A stretch of DNA of 64,000 nucleotides from Dryas octopetala. Its lineage: Eukaryota; Streptophyta; Magnoliopsida; Rosales; Rosaceae. The notes under the pieces are model-generated. The model was given only the letters and a program-made list of their open reading frames with translations, was not told the origin of the DNA and searched no databases. Positions 56,811-64,000 of this stretch are shown one piece after another. A program made the translations under genes and the position numbers. Location: the NCBI GenBank assembly GCA_963921425.1, contig OY992837.1, forward strand, positions 21,034,630 to 21,098,629, given 5' to 3'. The stretch's first letter is position 1, and each line of letters begins with the position of its first letter.

Positions 56811-57476
56811 TTAAGTGGGTTAATTTATTATTAGGGAGTATAAAATTAACTTATTAATCATTTTTTTAAAAAAGAAAAAGGGGGCAAAAAAAAAAAAGGG
56901 ATGAAAAAAAGGAGAGTGCAAGGGCTTTCTCAAGCAACCACCATCTAGCTCCTTGACTTGCGCCAAGGGCTCCTATCTGAATAATTATTACTTAGGACTC
57001 CTATTCAGGTTGTGCATATCATTCTTGATCACCCTTCCTTGCACTCTTGCAGGTTGCATAAAATTAAAAACAAGAGTAAATGATTTATTGGATTTTTAGC
57101 TGCAAAACTTGACAAGTTTAATTGTGAGCTTGTGAGGTAACATTTATCTTGTAGTAAACAAGTTCCTTACTCCTTATTTTCAATTGTTGACGTAGTAGTC
57201 TAGTTGAAAGGGCTATAGAATTCCCCTTTTATCCAAGTCCGATTCTCATCCCTCTGAATAAAAAATTTCAAAAAAAAATTCCTTAAATCTTCTATTGGAA
57301 ATTTTTTAGCAAAAGGACCTAAACTAAGGGGGTTATCGCAATTTAGTATACAACCTTCATTTTGTGTCAATTCAAAACATAAACTTCAATTTTGTGTCAA
57401 AGAAGGATCATTTGTCAAATCTGTTACAATTTTCGTCAAAAATTGATCATGTGACATGCACGTGATCAATTTTAAG
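56811..57476. other. 661-bp segment present only in copy B
   Basis: Bounded by TTAAG at 56811-56815 and 57472-57476; copy A has a single TTAAG at 20847-20851. It is AT-rich with A runs and no gene. Either copy A lost it by recombination at the 5-bp match, or copy B gained it as an insertion. Confidence 0.8.
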
Positions 57477-58249
57477 GGACAAAATTATCACTTCCATCAC
57501 TATTAAATAATGTTTCATATTTTCGCTTTTGATTTTATTTCTGATCCAACCCAATTTCAAAACAAAATTGTTTAACCTATTCTAAGGGTTTTAGGGCTAT
57601 AACACTCGAGGACGGGTGTTGTACTCCCAAGATCCTCATAACATATTCCACTGTGACATACCCAGGTCCCGGGGTGTTACTATTGAAAATATGCCCTAAA
57701 ACCATTGGAAATTGGTTAACCATAGGTGTTTGGTTGAAGTGACTTGAAGAAATGTTTCAATTAATGTGAAGTGTACATCGCGATATCAATAGGGTATAAG
57801 CATTATTCACTACACTGGAAACTCTAGGATCATCGTGTAAGTGAATGAATGTGTCCATAGAAATCTAAGATAAGAAACATGATGAGCTAGGAAGTCATTG
57901 AGACTCATGTTATCAGATGCTTAGATTCCTAAGTGTTCCTAGTCGAGAAAGAGAATGTTAACTAGGCATTAACATTCCAATGTAAATCAAGACTAGTACG
58001 GTATACGCTTGCTTACTCGAGATGGTGAGTCTCATGACATAGTGTAGTGACACTAGAGCAGATATGTGAGTGTGTGCTTGGAGACACGCATTCACTAAAC
58101 TTGACTAAACATAAGTCAATTAGGGTCTCTGAGGTTATGATGGATACTGACTAATCCTTATACCCGATACATGATCGATGTCTTGTATGTATATTCAGTG
58201 TACTTTGATTGCATAATATGGACCGATGCAATTAAGTACAGGTTACATA

Positions 58250-59852
58250 TGTTAGAATATGCCCTAATGAAAATCATTTTAATAAACGTATTATGTATAT
58301 TTCTAACATCATGGGTAAACTTGTCTTTTATGTTTCATCTTTCATATACATACTATATCCCAATATATGTGTGTATGCATAAAAGAGGTCCATGATTTCA
58401 AGTTAAAAGAATAATATCCTAAAGAAGTTAGAACAGTGAGACTTATATTCTTTAGTACTTGAAGTCTAAACTGTTCCTAGTTGCAGGATTGATATCTGGA
58501 CAATATCAAACCAGTAAAACCAGTATGATCCATTTCTGCTTAACATATAGAATAATCAGTCTCATATTATCGATGTAGTAACACTAGGAGAACATCATAG
58601 GTGCCATAAATGGTTCACTGAACGTGACCAACATAACGAATACCTGTCAAGGAATATTACACACCCGTTAACAGGAAATCGTTAAGTCTTGGTAATACAA
58701 CTAGTCCCTAGACTTGAGACACCATGGTTGTCCTGTACGCTCGGTCGCTATGCTTTAACTATATCATAAGGCTAGCCTCCTAGAGTTTAATCAAAGGTAC
58801 GTACAGATTGAGCATAGTCACTAACGTATGGGGACATATATGTGTTCAACAAAGAATCTGTCACTCCTGGTAATGAGAGAAATATTCCAAGAGACAACAG
58901 ATGTCTAGATTCATGAATCTCTGGCCAGAGTACTAGGTCATGGAAACAAGCTTCTATGATCGAATGAAATCTATGCATAAGTGTTGTACCTCAAGTATTA
59001 TGCTAGGGTTGACGGAATTCCATATCCAATCATAATGCAAGAACATAGGATGATAGAGAGATTGTATTGTATTGAAATCAAGATTGAATAGGTTCTTCTC
59101 TCTTCTGGTTAATCTAGGTAGCCATGACATACTACTAGGTGTCAATCATGGCTTGTGGAGACCTAAGGGTGAAATGGTAATTCTATCTGGATTAAGTTGT
59201 TTTAGGAATTTGTCCTAAAATCTACAGTCAGATTCAATTGGAACCTAATAGGTCACATGTCAATAGGTGTGAGATGGTTTAGAAATGGGCTTGAACAGAG
59301 TTAATTAATTGAGCTTTAAACTAATTAATGGAAATAAAAATAATGGGCTTTTAGGCTTATTGATTAATTAAATAGTTAATTAATTCATAGGTGAATTAAA
59401 TGTTAATTACTTAGTCAAATGGATCAACAAACTTGGTCCATAAGACTAGGTGACCGACCCCCCTATAGTGGAAAAATGGTTTCCACTCATGTCTATAAAT
59501 AATAGATTACGTCAATTAGTCAGACTAAGTGAAGTTCTTGTAGAATTCATTATACATTCTTTCTATTTCCAAAAGGCCATACTTGCGAAAGAGGGCTAGC
59601 ACTCTCATTCTTTAGTAAGCTCATCTTTGTATCTCCTCCTAGCGTGGACTAATTAGAGGTTATACATGTGTGTGACTAGAAAGACCAACTAGCATAGAGC
59701 TTGTGGATTCGCACCTTAGTAGGCTTCCAAACAAGAGAACAAGGTATGAATTCATTTCTTGTAAATCATTGTATTATTGTATCATATCTCAATCTGAAGC
59801 ATGATTATATAAAATTTAAATTTCGTTGCGTTTATATGATCATATTCTAACA
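58250..59852 (+). repeat. Solo LTR with target duplication (copy B), 1603 bp
   Basis: TGTTAGAATATG...CATATTCTAACA with ACATA on both sides (58245-58249 and 59853-59857). Nearly identical to the copy A LTR at 21625; only a handful of differences were seen by eye. Confidence 0.85.
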
Positions 59853-62312
59853 ACATATATAGGTTGGGTGCATTGAGACACATATGAAGACATGTGAGTG
59901 TGCAGTAAGTAATCTCTCACCTTTCATAAAAAGAAGATCTCCCTAAAAATGAAGACTCAAAAAGTCTCTGGCCAGAGCATCAGAGTCACACATATTAATT
60001 ATATGCTGATATGGGGTTTGACATGAGTTCCATACCCTAGAATGTAATTGGGATATAGATCAGAGAATAACCATACTGTATTGTAATCATAACTGAATAG
60101 GCTATGAGGCTAACTCTATTTGCTTTGGGGGCCTTAAACTGTACCTAGGTGTCAACATGGTTTGTAGAGTCCAAAGAACAATTAATTGAAAGAGTTCTAA
60201 ATTAATTGTGATCATACTGCTAAATCGAAATAGAACTTATAGGGTCACACACAAACAAGTACTTTGGGAGACCAAAAGGAAAGTGTTAGTTTTTAGGATT
60301 TTGAATTGGTTTTTCCTTACCAAAATCAATGTAATTATTTTTAATTATTCACTCACAAGCTCTATGCTAGAATTAAGGTTAAGAACACTTGGGATGAAGA
60401 AATCAAGATTGAAGTTGCAATGCAAAAGGCTCTAAGGTATAATGCATTTCATGAAATCAGTTTTGTGTCTGTTCGACTAGCCACTCACTGATCATAAGGA
60501 CAGTTTTCTTCACACGAGCACTGCACATGCATTTTCATCACTTTAATAACTGTTGATACTTCAAAGGCCATTTCGTGAATTGGCTTTTAAAGCTCATTTC
60601 TTTTAAAGCTCATTTCTTTTAAAGCTCATTTCATGCTTTTAAACAAGCATGTGCACGGCACATGAACTGGACTTTCATTAATTCATTTTTTAAAGGACAT
60701 TTGCTGTTAGCTTTTTAGCCTTCAACTTGTTTTCACGCGCACACACACAGCACCCGTATACTATTCATCATCCCTCCCACTCCACATCTCACATGTACAT
60801 GTGGCTGTGTATTTTGTTTGGCTGAAATTACTTCTTACCTATTTCTCAATTCTAAGACACATTATCATTCTTATCTCTTCTTGGCAATATTCTTGAATAT
60901 TCCTTTTTGTTAGTTTTGTCCTCTTGCTCAACGACTGAGGAGCTTCCAAGTGTCTAAATTTGATGAGAATGATTTTGATAAAATACAGGGTACGACACAT
61001 ACTTCTCTTCACCTCTTTCATTTTCTGAATTTACACCTTGGACATTTTTAGAGAGAGTGTTTTTGTTATACCAGTAGGGAAAAATCATTTTTCTTATGAA
61101 AATTGTTTTCTAAAATCTGGGTTTTTATTTCTAAAATCTGAGTAGGTCTTGAGTGTTTTTTATCTTCATCAAACACTCATATAGATTTTAGAGTTTGGAT
61201 TCTCCATCAACTTCTCTAAGTTTTGTAACTTGAGGGGGCTGATTTTTAAAGAATTCATACTTGCATTTCATAGCATTATCATTGGAATCCACTTGCTTGG
61301 TTGCAATCGGTGCCGTGCGTTGAAGAGCTCATGGAGGAGCTGCCAATGGCATAAATGACTGATTGCTAGCTTCAAGGTGTTTGCACAAGGATGCACAATG
61401 GTAAGAAGCTGCCACTTAATATTAGGACTAGAGTGATTGAACTTGTTGTGTGATTGCTTGTATTGAAACCCTTGATAGTGGATTGCTTGGTCAGCTGAAA
61501 AAGACCCCAAGTTTTTTAACCATTAGTGGTTTTTCTGGGTGAACAATCTTGTGCCTTGTTTATTTCCATTGTGTTGCTTATTATTAATCTGGAAATTCTA
61601 TCACAATCTTGTGCCTTGTTTATTTCCATTGTGTTGCTTATTATTAATCTGGAAATTCTATCACACTCCACTTTAGCATGTTAACTTAACATTTTGAATG
61701 ATAAATGAAAGTTTGAAAATCTGCTCACACACCACTTTAGTTGTTGATAGCACTAGGATGCCTACACTGATGGATCCTTTGAGTGCATAGGTTGTCACTT
61801 AATCCTTGTGTGTGTTTGATTTATGTTGGTTGTAAAATTTATATTTTGTTTTCGAGTGTCAATCTGTAGCTACAGATTATTGCTTGTTTGATTGATCACT
61901 AGGTGCAAGAGTATAATACTTTCTATTGTGGTCAGTTAATCAAAAATTGGGTCTCATCACTGATCGTGTTTCTAATCAGGTTAATTAGGCAGATAAACCA
62001 CCTAATATCAACCTTCAAAAAGAATGATGTCAAGGATTAATATGTATGATCGAATGTTGATGCAACTATTGTGATAGATGCCCAAGTCTAGGAGTTGAGC
62101 ATTTCCTAGTGGGTCACCCATCCTAAAATTGCTCTAGCATGAGCTCGCTTAAGTGTAAGATACTAATTGAAACTGCTAATCTCTAATGACTATAAGATAC
62201 TAATTAAGACTATTAATCTCTGATGACTAGATTACTAATTGCTCGTAAGATACTAATTGAAACTGCTAATCTCTAATGACTATAAGATACTAATTGAGAC
62301 TATTAATCTCTA
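59853..62312. other. Unassigned duplicated sequence with short tandem repeats (copy B)
   Basis: Matches 23232-25670. It includes the 60-bp tandem duplication near 61543-61662, and a 16-bp unit TTTCTTTTAAAGCTCA that is repeated one more time than in copy A near 60600. The 90-bp tandem repeat starts at 62155. No gene. Confidence 0.4.
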
Positions 62313-62357
62313 ATGACTAGATTACTAATTGCTCTCAGCAATTAGTAATCTAGTCAT
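62313..62357. repeat. Palindrome with 21-bp arms at the end of copy B
   Basis: Left arm 62313-62333 (ending ATTACTAATTGCT) and right arm 62337-62357 (starting AGCAATTAGTAAT) are perfect inverses around a 3-bp loop CTC. The left arm is part of the 90-bp tandem unit; the right arm belongs to the unique flank. Confidence 0.9.
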
Positions 62358-63405
62358 CAAAGATAAACCTATAAGTCAAGGGAATTAATTTGGGTGGTCA
62401 CTTAACATAATCTTTTCTTAAGTAGGATTAATTAAGTAATTAATTAATCTACTTCGAGAGTAAGATTAGAAAGTCAAAGCTTGGGCTTGACCCATGACCA
62501 AATCATTATATTTGGAGAATAATTAATGTTATATTAGTGGAAACGATAAATGATTAATTAGTTAATATCATTAGTCCTATCCCAAACACTATGTTTATTA
62601 GTTATGAATCACATGATTAAGTGTTGGGATGACATCTTGGTCAAATGATTTTTGACTTTCAATCACATAGGGACATGTCCTGTAAAATTAAAGAGCTTGG
62701 GCAATAGTGTATATATGGGTTTTGTTCATTAAAAATGAATGAGCAAGATTGAAAGATAGGAAAAGAGAAGATAAAGAATTGTTAGATTTACAAGCCATCC
62801 CATTTAAGCAAACTCTAGGGTGGCCAAAACTAAGAGAAGGGAATTCAGCCCCTTGCCTCATTGTCTCACATCTTCTCTCTTCTCTCTTCTCTCTGTTCCT
62901 CTATGAAATCTTGAGAGAAAATTAGGGTTTTGTTATATTGCAATATTTAGAAAAGATGAAGAACTAGTAGTCAAGATCTCTCTTCTCTATACATTTTTTA
63001 TTCTCCCACACTTGGTGTTGACTATTCTTTAGTGAAATCACATGTGAACTTTGAGACTTTGTTCTTGATGAGAGTCCTATGAAACAAAGTGTTGTTCTTC
63101 CTCTTAGTGTTGCCGAAATCTCAAGATGGACATGGATTGATGACATCCCCATAGATCATGATTGTGTGCAACCTTAGGTTCATCCTTAGGAGGTCTAAGG
63201 TCTTCAAGGATAAACTCTCATTGTTAGCTATTTTTATTTTTTATGCACATCCAACCTAAGATCCTAAGAGCTAAGGGAAAAGTTTAGTAAAATGAAACTT
63301 TCACCGTACTTCCACTTTTAGATAAAGTATCTAGCTATAAATTCTCCCTTCATTTACACCACCTCCACCCCCTCCACTACCCCACTCCGGCCGGTGACCC
63401 CCTTT

Positions 63406-63464
<59 letters not shown>

Positions 63465-64000
63465 TATTGTTTATATTTTTTTTAAAATAAAATAAAAACG
63501 TTGGTGTGAATGTGTGATGCATATTCTTGTTACTACTCGCTTGCTTGCTTATTACTTTAGTTGGTTGATGTGTGAAACCCGAAGTTGAAATACATTTAAC
63601 AATATATGTACGTGTACCAATCCAATGTCTTGAGAGTTTCGATGGGTAGGTGGGTTCACGTCAAAAGCCATTTCTCAATTAATGGGTTTTTCTCTATTTG
63701 TAATTTTGACAATGCTTTGGGCAAAACTGTAATTTGGACAATATATATAATTAATAATTATGTGGGCAATAAAAGTATAAACTCTTCCTTGGTTGAAACT
63801 TGAAAGCATAAAAGTATTTACTTTGCGAACCCAAAGATACGACCTTTTCCTATTTCCTTTTGTGGGGTGCTAAATGTTATTTGGTTGATTGTCCGATCTC
63901 TTATTACTTTCATTGTCGTTAATCTTGTCTGGTAAAAATAGGACGTTCGTTTTGATGTTTTTATTTGTAAATTGAATCAATAATTATTAACATGGGTAAG
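62358..64000. other. Unique right flank, possible LTR or leader sequence, no gene
   Basis: AT-rich U3-like sequence, a TATATATG box near 62710, then CT-rich leader-like sequence (62870-63000) and short open frames without recognised domains. The layout resembles an LTR, but no second copy, primer site or TG...CA ends could be confirmed. After the CT microsatellite nothing is recognised. Confidence 0.35.
63411..63462. repeat. (CT)26 microsatellite
   Basis: Uninterrupted CT dinucleotides. The Arg-Glu repeat open frame on the minus strand is a by-product. Confidence 0.97.

Noticed and set aside
63331-63522. Arg-Glu repeat protein on the minus strand
   Set aside because: Translation of the CT microsatellite.

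Overview
This is a stretch of a flowering-plant nuclear genome, probably a woody dicot. Rosaceae would fit the style of the RNase H-like and NYN sequences, but nothing seen proves it. The window is AT-rich and intron-containing, and transposable elements fill most of it. No bacterial operons, rRNA or tRNA genes were found. Only one locus looks like a host gene: a two-exon NYN-domain (MARF1-like) gene at 28735-31545. Its 3' part has been replaced in frame by Ty1/copia gag-protease sequence.

The dominant architecture is a large direct duplication. Copy A (5133-25680) and copy B (38163-62322) share about 14 kb of ordinary sequence in the same order and orientation, roughly 0.2-2% different by eye. 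They carry different insertions. Next to or in copy A are an Athila-type Ty3/gypsy element on the minus strand (1-5132, running off the left edge) and a 6.9-kb CACTA transposon (9757-16666). Copy B has the matching empty sites. Copy B alone has a 9.86-kb Tat-lineage Ty3/gypsy element (44449-54304) with a perfect GATAC target duplication, and copy A has that empty site. Shared, older residents are a hAT-like 1.3-kb element, an RNase H-like pseudogene with a poly(A) tail, a Pack-MULE carrying a WDR5-like WD40 fragment, and a 1.6-kb solo LTR with its target duplication.

Between the copies (25681-38162) lie an Athila integrase tail on the minus strand, a plus-strand LTR of about 2 kb, the NYN/copia chimera, a 458-bp MITE, and a long-inverted-repeat element. 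A gag-only chromovirus-like gypsy element with a 2.8-kb 3' LTR splits the left arm of that long-inverted-repeat element. To the right of copy B the sequence becomes unique after a 21-bp-arm palindrome and ends in a CT microsatellite region.

Most retroelement genes are broken (stops, frameshifts, deletions). The Tat element is the youngest: its LTRs differ by about four substitutions plus one 10-bp indel. It still has a long RT-RNase H-aRNH-integrase frame, but it carries a gag stop, a protease deletion and frameshift, a 71-bp tandem array, and a decayed antisense coiled-coil ORF.
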